DNA of 64,000 bases from Metridium senile (GCA_949775045.1 OX459097.1:4603185-4667184); one strand, 5' to 3'. Counted from the first letter of the stretch, positions 1 to 58,225 are shown. Notes: generated from the letters alone by a model not told the origin. A program made the numbers and translations.

Positions 1-989
1 GGTTTCTTGTGTATTACTTTAGCGATCGTGACAAAATATTCACTATTTGTTAGTACTTTCTTAGATTGAATTAAAGCTTGCTCTAGTTGTGTCCTAAAAT
101 ATTTAACGTAGAGGTAATGAGTCTGAGTCTGAGTCTCCCAAATTAGTCACTGGCCGAGAAGTATACATTGAGAAAGTAAAAAAATGATTTATTTATTTAT
201 CACTATTGCGTTAATCAGCTTAGATATTTTGATAAGTATATGTCACTGATAATGATGTAGAATAGCAAAACTTTGATGATAATAAATGACAACGATAAAA
301 TTAAAAAAAGAAAACTGTTAATGTTGATAAAGACAATGATTGTCATTATCATTAATAATCTGTTTATTTGCACTTCAATACATAATATTTACAGTGAGTC
401 ACAGAGTTGGACAATTTACATGTTCAAAATGAAGAAAGAGAAATAAACTAGTCACTCACTAAAATATGTAAGATCACTTTTAGCACTTGGGAACTGAAGG
501 AACTATAGCTGAACTAAGCGATTTCTAAGCCAGTTCCCCAATTGTGTCTTATGCAATATTACAATTAAGTATGATAGCGGTTAATTTAACTAATAGTACT
601 TAGTAGTTCTTCTTTAAGAGTAGCCGAGTATCAGTAGTGATTACAGATACGAATCCAAACAATCATTATTTAGTATTTTGATAAATTATTCCATGATGAT
701 TGCTAACGATAATTATGATGATGATAATAATGGCAACGATAAAGAAGAAGAAAGATGATGATGATGTTAACACAACGATGATGGTGATAATGACAATGAT
801 AATACGCAATTCAGCTGTAGCTGCAATGTAATTTATTTTAATAAAGCATCTATAAAGCATCTATCTATCTAATGATAATAAATTATGATTGCTAATGATA
901 ACATTATAACAACGTTTCACGATGAACACTACAAATCATGAAATGATGACGATGGTGTTATAGCTGTATTAGTTCATTATGTATAGTTT

Positions 990-1083
990 AATAAACGAGC
1001 AGGAGTGTTTTATCAGGTTTAAAATCCCGAGGGCGAAGCCCAAGGGATTTTAAACCTGATAAAACACGTTCTGCGAGTTTATT
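990..1083. repeat. Long hairpin (MITE-like)
   Basis: Arms of about 39 bases (AATAAACGAGCAGGAGTG... and its complement) close over a short GC-rich centre (CCGAGGGCGAAGCCCAAGG). It is probably a very short palindromic transposable element. Confidence 0.6.
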
Positions 1084-1252
1084 GAACGGCTTAAAAAACT
1101 CATTAGTAATTCATGACCATTTTGTCCAATATCGATGAAACAAAAGAAAACGGAAGGTTGTTTGCATTTGGGAATTGATCTACACTAATAATAGAGGAAT
1201 GCTAACCAACTTGAATGCTAATGAAGTTGATGACTTTTCGTTGCAAACTTTT

Positions 1253-1345
1253 CATCGATTGCCTCAGTGGCATAATGGCTTAAAGCTCGGATACAACCAA
1301 GCAGAAGATCTCGGTTCGAATCCTGGCATTGGCACTCATGATCAA
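1253..1345 (+). mobile_element. tRNA-derived SINE-like segment
   Basis: Has a box A-like TGGCATAATGG and an exact box B, GGTTCGAATCC, 48 bases later. The acceptor and T stems do not pair well, so it looks like a tRNA-derived SINE head rather than a working tRNA gene. Confidence 0.45.
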
Positions 1346-1448
1346 AGTATTTTTTTCGCCAAAAATCTAAAAGTAAATTATTTCTAAGTCTGATGTTCAC
1401 TCGTCAGTAGATATGGGGGGATGGGGGAAAGGGTAATATCTGAAATAT

Positions 1449-1500
1449 GGACATGAAGCATTATATAATGACACATGTGCCATTATATAATGCTTCATGT
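1449..1500. repeat. Near-perfect 52-base hairpin
   Basis: ACATGAAGCATTATATAATG and its exact complement flank a ten-base centre (ACACATGTGC). Confidence 0.7.
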
Positions 1501-3047
1501 TCATTTGCATTCCATTGTTCTTCTATTGTACATCATCATTCCCCTGGGCCGCATTCAAATCCCTCCGCGTTTCAGCCGTAGATTATGCGATATACAATGC
1601 TTTCCTCGTGACGAGAGAGGAGCAACGGATTGGACAAAATGGTCATGAATTATTAATGAGTTTTTTAAAACTAGTAAACTAGTCGAAATACCTCATCTAA
1701 ATTAAAACAACTACTATCCTAGCCTGGAGCGAAGTCCAAGCTAAAACTTCACTAGGTTAATTAGACTGGCATCATGCAATTATCCTATCCTCTCGACATA
1801 AATACTAAGTGTATTCCAGACTTAGAGAACTATTAGCTCGACAAGACAAGCGCTAGTTTTAAATACATAACCATTATTTATTCCAGTTTAGCCTAACACA
1901 ATCTAGCTAGCTTTCCAATCTAACTCAGTCGGAATCTACTCGTCCTCTACCGCCGTGCTATAACTCACATTTATTAACTTCACTATTGATCCATGTTCAG
2001 TCTATTCAATACTTATGCAAACTAGCGAGTAAACTAGTATAGGCTGCGTCGGTGTTTGAAATAAACGATAGGTAATATAATGAAATTTGCAACACCGTAA
2101 AACATGTTGATTTAAATTACTGACGTTTCGAGCTTTAGCCCTTCGTCGGAGTAAAAAACAAATATTGAATACTTACATTAGTACTCCACATGATAGTTAT
2201 TATCGCTTTCCTCGTTGTTTAGACTATGTTAGCAAGTATTATAGTTCCACTCATAGAGGAAGTATAGCCGATTAGTCGTTCTGTATTATGTTTCTTGTTT
2301 TTCTATTAGTCGTGAATTCCTGCTGGTCTTGGCTGCTTCCCAGCTTTCTCTCGTGATTGCATGGTCAGGTCAAAGGGATGGCCTTCAATGGTTTTTAATA
2401 GAAAACGCGAGTGGTAAGTAAGAGATAACTGTCTCTATCACCGTGCATGATCGTGCAAGTCCATGACTAACCTTGGAGTATTGTGTGTCTCAGCAATACA
2501 GGATGCAGAGAATCAGGATATGCCAAAACACATTTTACACTACTCGCTTACTTGCCTGATTTTGGAGAAATTTGCTTGATTGTTGATTTAAGTATAAACA
2601 GTGGCGTTGGAAGGAAGGAAGTTTGAAAATACATTATAGTATATAGTAAATAAATTTTAAAAGTAAATTGGAGATAATGTTGATAATGATAAATATTAAA
2701 GAAGTATTATATTTGTATTTTGCTGATTTCACATATTAAAATGCGCAGAAAAAACTCTTTATTAGAATTATTGATTATTGTGCAGCCAACATTTAATAAT
2801 AGTATAATATTTAATATTCATTCTTTTTTGTATATATATTTGTTTTTAGCATTTTTTGTTATGCAAGGCTCTAATTGATAACAGTACTATGTACTGACTA
2901 GATTACCCTGTTGAAATAACAATATTATTATTATGTCATTTCGTGACTATATAAAATATGTGTATATATATATAAAACGAAAACTGACCTGGTGTAAACC
3001 CTGCATTTCAAGTTTGCGCAAGTTACATTACAGCACGTTTCAACTGG

Positions 3048-3240
3048 GTAACCGCTGTTTCAGCAAACAAGGAATGGCAACAATTGTTTACTATCGGTTA
3101 CAAAGTAACATCTCTCATTTTATTTCCTGTTTTCTGAGTATGAACTGCATTGGTAACCGCTGTGTCAGCAAACAGGGAATGGCAAAAATTGTTTACTACC
3201 GGCTACAATGTAATATCTCTCATTTTATTTCCTGTTTTCT
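3048..3240. repeat. 106-bp tandem duplication
   Basis: GTAACCGCTGTTTCAGCAAA... at 3048 is repeated at 3154 with about 90% identity. Both copies stay in one open frame (NRC-SKQGMA-IVYYRL), probably by chance. Confidence 0.65.
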
Positions 3241-3859
3241 AAAGTATATACTTTGTTTTCAGCAACGAAGGAAGCTGAATGTTGAAGAAGGAAATCGAAG
3301 TTTTCCTAGCATTCTTAGTATTGTCTTATGACTTGATAATTTGATAATTTGATGATCTTCACATATTACACTTATTGAAATCCCTATTCCCCTCCCCCCC
3401 CCTCCCCCCCCCCCCCCTCTCTCTCTCTTTCTTTCAGTTCACATTTTATTTAGATCAATGGATCCATTTTTAAAATCAACTTATATTATAATCATCATTA
3501 TCACTGTCTTAATCATCATCAATCATCATCATCATCGTTGTCATTAAGGCAGCATATTTTTTACCCACGTAAAATAATTTACCATTCAATGGCGAAGAGC
3601 ATTTAAATTATTAATTCCCATGTTTTATATTAATTCTTTGACATCGAGTCGTTTGCAAATAACATGAAGAGGCATGTTGAAACGCATATCACATATTTTG
3701 AGTGGCCTGATAAATGTTTTCGTTCATCCAAGCCATCAATCAATGCTTTGACACGAGGTCACATTGGCAAATCTGTTGGCTGAACTGCATGTCTGACTCG
3801 TAAACAATTCAGAGAACACTATACAGTTCTACATATCGACGTGTTGTACTTGTCACACG

Positions 3860-29948
<26,089 letters not shown>

Positions 29949-30085
29949 CTGCCAAGTATAACGAAGATTGATAGAGTAATGCATGCGATAGCAAAGATTA
30001 ACTGCGGTGCTAGAATTTAGATTGCTTCTTTGGGTTTACTTGGTACTTTACATTTGTTATTATAAAGAATGATCTTTAATCATTA

Positions 30086-30091
30086 AATAAA
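30086..30091 (+). terminator. Poly(A) signal AATAAA of the WFIKKN-like gene
   Basis: AATAAA lies 138 bases after the stop codon in an AT-rich 3' region. In the unit-2 copy the corresponding site reads ATGAAAAAA and is lost. Confidence 0.55.
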
Positions 30092-30803
30092 GTTTTTAAA
30101 TTAAACACCAAATTAAAGATTATAGAGTATTTTACTTTCTCCCGTTATTTTGTTGTATGATTATATGTATGTTTAATTTGTAGATTGTGTTGATAAATAT
30201 ATTTTTTAAAAAGGTTAATCAATCAATATTTTTGACCAAGCTTTCGGGCTGCTGCCAATCACCAGGGTAAACAATGCAAACAAAATGTAAAAAGTAATTT
30301 ATTTTTTAAAAATGTTTTATGCGTGCGTTGAATTTTCTTCAAATTCAATCAAAAGTTAAAATACTATGCATCTTTAATCCTTTTTTGATACGTTTGAATA
30401 GTTTGGCTTTTCTTTCTTTCTTTCTCACGGTCGGTCGGTCGGTCCTAACTAGTCTACTAAATAGAACTATACGATTGGTAACAATTTTGGTTTTATTTCA
30501 TGATTTGAATGATAACATATAGATTGTATACATCTATTTCAATTAAAGTTTATTATCTGGAAATGGTTGATCTGAGACCGATAGGGATTAAGGGAGCTCA
30601 TTAAATTAAAAATGCAATATCATGATCAAGCTTGAATGTTACTGTTGACTTTGAAAATAGTCCTTTCTGTAATTCAGCACCATTCAAGTGTGATTCAGTA
30701 ACACAATGCATTTGGAGTTTAATGAACTCCTACAATTCTTACCGTTCTCAGACCAACCATTTCTGATGATCAACCTTTATTGAAATAGGTGTAATCTATC
30801 CTT

Positions 30804-47686
<16,883 letters not shown>

Positions 47687-48219
47687 CTTAACTTGTCCTC
47701 TTGCATGAAAACGTACGGTTTGGACACCCGAACGCTTACAATAGAGTCAAACTCGATATGTGGGACCTCCCTTTCACCTTTTATGCAGATGCTTTTACTT
47801 TATCGTTACCTGAAGTTCCAGAAATTTGATCCAAACCATTCCGTGGTGACGGCGTTTAGCTATTAAACTGCTTATAATCAACACTTATACGCAGAGAGCG
47901 ATATTGGTTGCATTGCCAAATGCAACATTGATTAGGATTAGCTAAGAAAAGGTCCGTAAGTACAGCCTTTCCAAAACAGATAAACACTATATTGCATTTT
48001 TTCATTATTCCATTTGCTTTGCAATCATGCGTTTTGCCTGTAACGCAACGACACTAAACATCCTGCTTCAGGTCCCAGAATGCATTGTGTCCAAAAAATC
48101 AAAATGTTGGACGCTGTAAAATCTCCAAGTTTGATTTTCTTATCTAATACATATCTTCAGGAGCCTAAGACCCTGATATCTTCTATTTCATAATTAATTT
48201 TATTTGTATGTTTTCGCAG

Positions 48220-48411
48220 CTGTATCATGTGGAGTACCCCCTAAAGTTTTGAATGCCGTCTCAAATGTGTGCGGTCACAGCAGAGCGTTTATTTATGGGA
48301 ACAAAGTCGATACATGTCGACCTGGCTTCCAGAGAAACAGGAGAAATGCAAATGGTTTTATCTCATGTGGTGGAGATGGGCAATGGCATGGAACGACTCC
48401 CTACTGTACAG
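48220..48411 (+). pseudogene. Copy-2 sushi 3 exon (still intact)
   Basis: 192 nt, one codon shorter than 16332-16526. Frame and splice sites are kept. It has an extra cysteine (NVCGH) and the Leu-Tyr before the second Cys is changed (KVDTCRPG). It is the only intact exon of the copy. Confidence 0.75.
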
Positions 48412-48416
48412 GTATT

Positions 48417-48717
48417 TATACACCTATTTCAAAAATCATAGTCGCAATCAAAGCTACAGTCCACACTCTAAAGCCTGCAAAGGATGTTGGTGCTTCTATT
48501 GTTGTTATCGATTTATTCATAGCATATTTTGGTTGTAAGTGTTTGTAGTATATATGTATGAACATAACAAGTTTTGCAGTGGTAGATGATTAAACAAATA
48601 TTTATTTAAAAAGCGCGTAATAAATCACACATTCAGTTCATATTACCGACATCCTTTGCAAGCTTCAGAGTGTGGACTTTAGCTTCGGCTTCGACAACGA
48701 TTTTTGAAAAAGATGTA
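48417..48717. mobile_element. MITE family A, copy 3
   Basis: Orthologue of 16535-16826 beside the copy-2 sushi 3 donor. Confidence 0.75.
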
Positions 48718-48734
48718 TATATGCTGGTGGGTGC

Positions 48735-50905
48735 GGTGAATTAGGGGGGGGGGGACAAGGAAGGGAGGTAAACTTTATTTAAATCACGGTAAAAACATCA
48801 GTATTATTACAATTAAAATTAAAATTAAAATTATTATAATTAAAATTTACTACTTTCCATGTTTGCCGTGCATGGGAATCGGATGTGTACAACGTATTGA
48901 TAGCTTTTTTAAATTTGACAATACCTGTACTTTCACGTACATGTAGGGGGAGTTCGTTCCATAGTTTTGAAGAACTATAGACAAAACCTCCCCTTACATT
49001 CTCTGTTTTTGGTTTTGGTAGTTTGAGGCAATTCTCGTTATTCCTGAGTTGGTAGTATTGCTCTTGTTTGCAAAATAGATCTTGCAGATATTGTGGCGCG
49101 CGCCCATTCATTATTTTGTGGGTTAGAACTAATTTTTGCATTTTGCGCCGTATGTCTAAAGTGCTCCATTTGAGTTTTTCTAGGAGATCTTTGGACCTAG
49201 TTTCATAGGTAGACTTAGTTATAGCCCTGGCGGTTTTTTTTTGTAACTTTTGTAGTTGACTACTAAGGTTATCATATAATCCGTCCCACACTTGGCTGCA
49301 ATAGTCGAAGTGAGGAAGGATTAATGCGTCATCAGATATCTGTATGGCACTTTTAGTTGTTTTAACAACTTATTTAAAAATAAGTTCGATTTCTCTTTAG
49401 AGCACCGATTACTGAAGCTATTTTTTTCGTGATCTCTTTTATGTGCGCTGACCAATTAAGGTTCTTGTCGATTGTTACTCCTAATGTTTTAGTTTGATCA
49501 ACTTTTTTAATTTTTTGGTTTTTATATCTAAATCAATATCACCATGTGCCGTGAATTTTTGTCTGGATGCCATTACCATGAATTCCGTTTTAGTTACATT
49601 TAAAGTTAGTCGATTGGCATTTAGCCATTGGTGTAAGCTATCGAGTTCTATGTTAATTGCTGATTCAATGTCAGCTATATTATCAGATGCTAAACTTATG
49701 CTCGTGTCGTCTGCGAACATTCTAGGTGTAGCTGCTGAAAGGCAGTTTGGTAGATCATTTATGTATATTAAAAACAGTAATGGCCCGAGATTGCTTCATT
49801 GCGGAATACCGAATTTCACTTCACATGGCGACGAGAGTGATCCATTAACACTGCATTGCTGTGATCGATTGCTAAGATATGAGTTAAACCATACAATAGC
49901 TTTGTCATCTATACCATAGTATTTTAGTTTTGTTAATAAAATGCTATGATCAATTGTATCAAAGGCTTTTTTCAAGTCTATGAACACTATACCATTAAAC
50001 ATTCCTTTGTCAATGTTAAGTGACCAGCTGTTTGTTGCTTCGATTAGAGCAGTTACAGTGCTGTGAAGATTTCTAAATCCCAATAGGCTCTGAGTAAGTA
50101 GATTATTTTCATTTAGATGACCATAAAGTTGATCATATATTATTTTTTCACAGATTTTTGATATCACTGGAACAACCGATATGGGTCGGTAATTACCAGG
50201 GTCTTTTTTGTCATCACTTTTGAAAATAGGCGTAACTTTGGCAAGCTTCCATTCTATTGGAAAAATACCGATTTCTACAGATCTCTTAAAAATCATGGTC
50301 AGAGATGGCGCTATTAGATGCGACGCTTTCTTAAGAAGGCGACTGGGTATTTTATCAAGCCCCATAGCCTTTCTTTCATCTAAACCTCCAAGTAATTTAG
50401 AAACAGTTTCAATTATTGTAGGTGGTTTTATTGAGAATGTTTTGTCTGTAGATTTCAAATATGATTCTGGATCGTTAGAATCTGAATGTATGGAACTAGC
50501 CAAAGTCTTACCTATTTCCGTAAAGAATGAGTTGAATGTATTGGCTATTATTAGGTGTTTTGATTTGTTTATCGTTGAATTTCAATTCGGTTACTGAGTG
50601 GAGAGGTTCTTTGTATTCCTCGAAGTAAGCTCGTTAAGCATGCTCCAAGTTTTACGTGGATCATTTTTGTATTTTTCTAGGTTGCTTTTGAAATGCTGTT
50701 TTTTAGTTTGTTTTATTGCATTGTTTGTATGATTCCTAGCCTATTTATACTTTGACCAAATACTGTTATCCCCCGAACAAATTGCTTTCTTCTTGAGATA
50801 ATCACGATTACGTATTTTTTTGACAAAATCATTGGAGAACCATGATGGTTTTCTTTTTCCTATGCGTTTGTGTCTGATGGGGGGGGGGGGGGGGGGGGGG
50901 GGGGG
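48735..50905 (-). mobile_element. Non-LTR retrotransposon (CR1/L2/jockey-like), 5'-truncated
   Basis: On the minus strand the element runs from a poly-C (the G run at 50879-50906) to an AATTTTAATTTTAATT tail near 48810. RT blocks are visible: KVTPIFKSDDKKDPGNYRPI, IDLKKAFDTIDHSILL, KFGIPQGSNLGPLL with one stop, and MFADDTSISL (the FADD catalytic motif). The post-RT region (49291-48779) follows with frameshifts between. It interrupts a unit-2 intron and is dead as written. Confidence 0.78.
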
Positions 50906-51133
50906 GATATCATGCGAACAGAATGTGTCAAAAACAAAAATTAAGGAAAAAAAGATATCATGCACTGCTGTTTGACTGAAAAAGATAATCTGACAGCCCG
51001 TCAGTGGGAAAATATCGGTAACACAGGCAATACAAATGTTTTCCCGTCTTTATGGGGATAAAGAAATGCTTGCTTCGAAGGCTATATAAAGCTATGCTAA
51101 AAATAGAATAAAATTGTCTTGCATCTTTTGTAG

Positions 51134-51318
51134 AAATAATTTAATTTGTCCAAAGCTTATATCGCCTGAAAATGGGAGGCTTGTTGCTCGCAGCAATTAT
51201 ACAAAGGAAGGAGAAAGAGTGCGTTACCAATGTCACGCAGGGTACATGATGTTTGGTCCTCGTACAAGAACATGCTTGAACAGTGGACAATTGTCTGGGC
51301 CTGACCCCATATGCTTTA
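51134..51318 (+). pseudogene. Copy-2 sushi 4 exon, frameshifted
   Basis: 185 nt against 180 in unit 1. Five extra bases just after the acceptor give an in-frame TAA in phase 1. The conserved sushi Trp is also lost (GQLSGPDP instead of GQWSGPDP). Confidence 0.78.
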
Positions 51319-51909
51319 GTAAGTCAGTCATTTTACTGATCACTCCTTTAATCAATACATCACACAATCAACCAACCCACCAATCAATTAATCAATCAAT
51401 CAATTAATCAATCAATCAATTCATTGCTCAATCAGTCAATTAAAAAATCAATCAATCAATAATCTAGAGTTTTGCGTCATCTAGCACCATTATATTATTT
51501 GACAAAAGACACATTTGCACAGGCTAAGCCTTGATTCTGAGTAGATTTAAAAAAAAACATTTTAATTTTTAAAAACATTTTAAAAATGTGTTTGTAATTG
51601 GTCAGTGTATATTATTTCGTACTTTATGATTATTATTACAACAACTCGAGGCGTTACCAGTACAGCAGTGCTAGATAACGTGAATCTGTGGAATTATTGA
51701 TTAACTGATAAACAATCTATCTTACATTTGCAAGGGCAGCATCCCTTTAGGCACCGAACACCCCCTAGCTAGCGCCATTTTACCCCTATTTTATAAGACA
51801 TTTAGGGATCGGACAGCCCCTGACACCTTAACAGCCCTTCATTTGCAATTGGGGCAACCCCTGCATGACAATTGCTGGATCCGCCCCTGATTTGATTAAT
51901 CACTTTCAG

Positions 51910-52282
51910 AATGTTCTGAGGTTGGTACGCAGGTCTTTGTCCGCAAGCCACACTACTTCAAGCCTGGAAAAGTGCTGTCAAAATCTGGACATACAGTCAC
52001 AGTACATTATTATGATGACCAGGAAGTGGATGTAGTGATCATAGGGCCAGAAACACAGCACTATATAATAGTAGAAGACAGAGTACCTTCAAGGAGAGAA
52101 ATCTTTGTTGGTTCACGTATTCTTGCCTTTAAACGTCATCTGGGCCATGGGCAACTATATGTTTGCAAGTGTGGTATATGTCAAAGGGAAGAGATTTGGT
52201 GTCCGTTATGATTGGAACCGATATGAAAAAGCAGTGGTTGTACTACAAAAGATACGGACTCTTGAACCACCTCGTTTTTGTG
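51910..52282 (+). pseudogene. Copy-2 Tudor-like exon, frameshifted
   Basis: Close match to 20645-21010 through the first barrel. A net 7-nt insertion near 52128-52147 shifts the frame, which stops at 52211. The donor has changed from GTGAGT to GCGAGT. Confidence 0.8.
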
Positions 52283-52678
52283 GCGAGTGTGTGAGATTAT
52301 GGTATTAGTACCATATGACAATTATTGATGATATTGATAGTAGTGATCATTAATGACAATTATGTTGTTCAATGCAAAGTTGGTGTTTGTGGTGATAATT
52401 GATGGTGGTGGTGATGAAGTTGACGCCAGGGGAAGGGTTGGGTGAACTTCCTTTGTAGTCCAAGTAGTAGGGGTGATCGGCGGCCGATTTCGCACATGAC
52501 CCCTAAAAGGTACGCATAAAGTTAAGAGAACTGTCAAAGCCGGTTAAAGACTGTTAAGCAAGAACCCTAAACGGCCGGACCCTAAAAGGTACGTACAGGG
52601 AATATTTGCAACCCTAAAAGAAGCGCCAATCATCCCTACCACTTAGACAAATAGAGTACACCCCCCCCCCCCCCCCCC

Positions 52679-52780
52679 GAAAATTTAAAGCGTTTCTCTA
52701 TGGCAGTTGCTTTGGAGATGACAACAACTTTGCTAGTGAGGAGCTTTGTCTTCAAAAATGTCAATAAGCTGGCAAAGAAG
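52679..52780 (+). pseudogene. Copy-2 Kunitz 2 remnant
   Basis: The 3' half of the Kunitz 2 exon (LYGSCFGDDNNFASEELC-like reading) directly follows a poly-C tract. A stop (CAATAA) interrupts the last cysteine region. Confidence 0.75.
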
Positions 52781-53350
52781 GTATATATGCTATTGTGATA
52801 GATGTTTGGTGTGTTGTGGCAATGTGGTTTAATAATGTTGTTTTGTCATGTAAAAGTAAAGTAAAGTAAAGTAACCTTATTTAACGTCGGTAACTCGTGT
52901 TGTGGCAATGTGGTTTAATAATGTTGGTTTGGTATGATGTGGTGGGTGTAGCTTGATATGTCAGTTATGGTGTGCTATAATCAATAATCCCCTTCACTGT
53001 TCCCTGCGCCATCTTGAAAGGTAGCCCGGCATTTTCATCGAAACGAGACCTACGTTGAGATTGCAATGATATATAGAGACCTTTTAAAAAACATACGGAA
53101 CAATTATTCATGTGTTTCTATCATTGCAAGCTCAACGTTCGTCTGGCTTCGATGAAAATGCCCGGCTAGTTTCAAGATGGCGCAGGGAACTGTGAAGGGG
53201 CCTACTGCAATATGTTATCAGATGAGTTGTTTTGATGTGATTGTATTGTTTTCTAGCTATATATATATAGTGTGTTATGATATGTTATAATAAATGCTTT
53301 CATTTGTCAAATTAACACTCTTTTCATATGTATAATGATTTTTGGTTTAG

Positions 53351-53396
53351 GGCTTAGATGTCAAGAATGCCCAAATATCGAGCTCCGAAAGGCATA
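53351..53396 (+). pseudogene. Copy-2 NTR exon 1 remnant
   Basis: Matches 26396-26440 (GLRCQECPNIELRKA). A deletion of about 19 bases then removes the third Cys and the splice donor. Confidence 0.7.
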
Positions 53397-53673
53397 CGCC
53401 CATAAAATATCGAAATAGGAAATAGAAATAGGGCCGTTTGTAGAATGCTTTCTTACCGTAAGCCAAGGGCAAAAACCGTGGATGTAGATAAGGCTTTATA
53501 TGGAAATGCTTAAGGCATTTACTATGTTAGCAAGAACAAGTAAAGTAAATTTAGTAAATAGTATATTAGTAATAGTAATAGTAAATTGTATATGGTAGTC
53601 AAGGACAAAAACACTGAATACAAATAATAAATAAAGCTTGTTGACTATTTCATGGCCATTCATCTTTTTTCAG

Positions 53674-53908
53674 CTATGTTAGCCAAAGTAGTCTCAAGGC
53701 TTCCAATTGTTGGAAATCAGCAACTACTACGTTATGTCATTGACGTACAGTACATCATCAAAAATACTAACCTCACCATCCAAAACGGTCGAATCGTCCT
53801 AAGCATTCCTTACAAGCTCTTCCCAGACTCTCCATCTAAAGTGTGCGCATGCCCAAAACTTCCTCTCAAAAAGAAGTTCATTCTGATTGGCCAGTTGACC
53901 AAGGATTT
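53674..53908 (+). pseudogene. Copy-2 NTR exon 2, 5' fragment
   Basis: Open match to the first two thirds of 29587-29948, ending at AAGGATTT. Retrotransposon sequence begins there, so any reading frame crossing this point is a chimera. Confidence 0.8.
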
Positions 53909-55932
<2,024 letters not shown>

Positions 55933-56068
55933 GTACAATCAAAGAATGGATTCATTCTCAACAAAAATGCTTTTGTCGCTGGCTGGGGCCTTGGGTGGGC
56001 CTTGGTATTCGAAAGCAAATTAAGCTGAAGTGTGCAAGTCACGTGATGATTCCAACAACATCCGCTGA
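55933..56068 (+). pseudogene. Copy-2 NTR exon 2, 3' fragment
   Basis: Homology to unit 1 resumes at CAATCAAAGAATGG and runs to the former stop. An 11-base duplication (GGGCCTTGGGT region) and a one-base deletion near the end both shift the frame. Confidence 0.78.
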
Positions 56069-56469
56069 CTGCAAAGTAACGAAGATTGATAGAGTAATGC
56101 ATGCGATAGCAACTAAATTTAACTGCGCTGCTAGAATTTAGATTGCTTCTTTGGGTTTTCTTGGTACTTTACATTTATTATTATAAAGAATGATCTTTAA
56201 TCATGAAAAAAAGTTTTTAAATTAAACACCAAATAAAAAGATTATAGAGTGTTTTAATTTATCCTGTTATTTTGTTGTAGTTTATGTTTGTAGTTTGTGT
56301 TGATACATATTTGTTTTAAAAAAGGTTCATCAATCAATATTTTTGATCAAGCTTTCGGGCTGCTGACCATCACCCGGGATGTGATAGTGCAAAACAAAAA
56401 AAAACAAAAAGTAATTTATTCTTTAAAAACGCGTTTTTTTTTGCGCGCGTTGAATTTTCTTCTTAACAA

Positions 56470-57545
56470 ATAGAACAGGCTTTTCCGTGCTCTGTTCAGT
56501 TATAAAGCACGATGAAAGTGACGAGAGCACGAAAGAAGTGATGGGAGAAGCACGAGCTGAAAGCGAGTGCTTCTCCTCACTTCTTGAGTGCTCTCTTCAC
56601 TTTCTGAGTGCTTTATAACTGAACAGAGCACGGAAAAGACTGTTCTATTTGTTTTATTATATATTTGCTCATTTATTTTAAGCTTAAATCACTTTAATTT
56701 CACGTTTTTTATCGATAAAGTTACTGATTCTTGTTCAAAATTCTCCCTACTAACATTCATGTGAGTTCTCGAGCGCTGATTGGTTACCGTCTTGGTTTCC
56801 TATTTCGGTCTCCTATAACACTGTCACGCCACGCTACACTTGTGCGAATGAAATTCAATCTATGCAAAAGGAACTGCAAAAGGCCGATAAAAACAAGTTT
56901 TTATGGATAAACGATGAATGGAAATCACTTTTCTGTAAGTAAAAAATTGTAATAAATGCCAGTTTGTTCTCATGGAGCATATGTGTTTTAAATTTATGTC
57001 GTTTTGCAGTCCTTTTGACAAATTTTCACCAACTGTTCGTCCCAAGCAAACCGTTTGCTGAAACTGATAGTAATCTTAATTTTTTTCAGCAAAAACATGC
57101 TCAAAGTTGTTTTTGTTAGAGAATGCAATATTTAGGGATCGTTTGGAAAGCTATGCTTTTTGTAGAAGTCTTGAAATCATCAAGTTTGGTGTAATTTTAT
57201 ATTTGGCCGGTTTTGAGTCCTATATATTTTGCGATTTGTTTTTTGGTGACTTTTTGGTTGTATTTTACGTTTTTTTCTTTTGAAACTTCACTTTGCCTTC
57301 TAAATATAAACAATAGATTGTATTTCTGTGTGAAAATAGGCTGATTCTCAATATTTCCTGATTTAAAATATCTTATTTTAGTGTTTTGTTTTCTAATTTT
57401 GCCAAAGCTTGAAAGAAATCGAGTTCGGTGCGTGACAGAGATTCGTTATGATGTCGTCACAACTGTGCTCCGTTCACCTATAAAGCACAGTGCTCGACCA
57501 ATCACAACGCGCGTAGTATCTCAAATATATAATAAAAATAATCAG
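56470..57545. mobile_element. Palindromic MITE insertion in unit 2
   Basis: Unit 1 is uninterrupted here (about 30340). The insertion starts with a near-perfect palindrome (56471-56655; GAACAGGCTTTTCCGTGCTC) and ends in GATTGG/CCAATC-type sequence and TATATAATAAAA. Confidence 0.65.
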
Positions 57546-57619
57546 AAGTTAAAACCCTATGCATCTTCCATCCTTTTTTATTTTTTTATAAGTTTGAACA
57601 GTTTAACTTTTCTTTCTTT

Positions 57620-58156
57620 CCTTCTTTCTTTCTCCCTTTTTTTTCATTCTTTCTTTCTTTCTTTCTTTTTTTTTTTTTTTCTTTCTCTCTTTTCTTTTTT
57701 TGTCTCTGATTTTCGCGTATAAACTAAGTACTATAGTAAGGGTCTAGTAACAAAACTGCGAGCGCTCAAATTAAACTTTAAAGTATGAAATTTAAATTGG
57801 TATTAGAAACGAAAACGAAATATGTGAGAAAATTGGGTTCCCTGTGTGTCGCGTGACAGATTCATGACTTCCTTTTCACGCTTCGTCACGCTATACAGAC
57901 AGTCATGTGACTGTCATGGCGCAGTATACAGTTCACAAACTGACTCAGCTGAAAAAGCACAAAATAAACTTGTAAACGGAAAATAATTCGCTTTAACAAT
58001 GTGGTATGAGTAAGGGTTACTTTCATTCGTATCTACTGAAGTCGTTGTGTGGAGTTTTATTGTCATTTCAGTCTGTTTTTCTCGAGTTTAACAACCCAAC
58101 TAATTATTGTTTATAAGATATTATGGATGAAGATTTGAGATGATTCTATTGAAGCT
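57620..58156. other. Region upstream of FLCN
   Basis: A CT/T-rich tract is followed by about 430 bases without repeats that should hold the FLCN promoter and 5' UTR. No TATA box or other core element is clear. Confidence 0.4.
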
Positions 58157-58225
58157 ATGAATGCTATCATTGGACTTTGTCATTTCTGTGAATACCATGG
58201 TCCTACAGTGTTATTCTGCACTCAG
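58157..58225 (+). CDS. FLCN: FLCN exon 1
   Basis: 69 nt, phase 0 end (CAG/GTAATG). The first ATG in frame with the conserved [15 protein letters not shown] start defines the protein start. Confidence 0.93.

Larger units (their letters stand above)
1..3859. other. Gene-poor upstream region
   Basis: No coding sequence I can support. It contains a retroelement scrap (about 92-160, like 5980-6043), trinucleotide-type AT-rich stretches, two hairpins, a tRNA-like SINE segment, a hairpin motif at 2120-2151, a 106-bp tandem duplication and a poly-C/CT tract (about 3389-3435). The promoter of the WFIKKN-like gene should lie just before 3860 but no clear core element stands out. Confidence 0.5.

Noticed and set aside
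1253..1345. Functional tRNA gene
   Set aside because: Box B is exact, but the acceptor and T stems do not pair, so a SINE origin fits better.
2933..3331. 132-codon frame with an internal repeat
   Set aside because: The repeat is a 106-bp DNA duplication. There is no signal peptide, domain or splice context.
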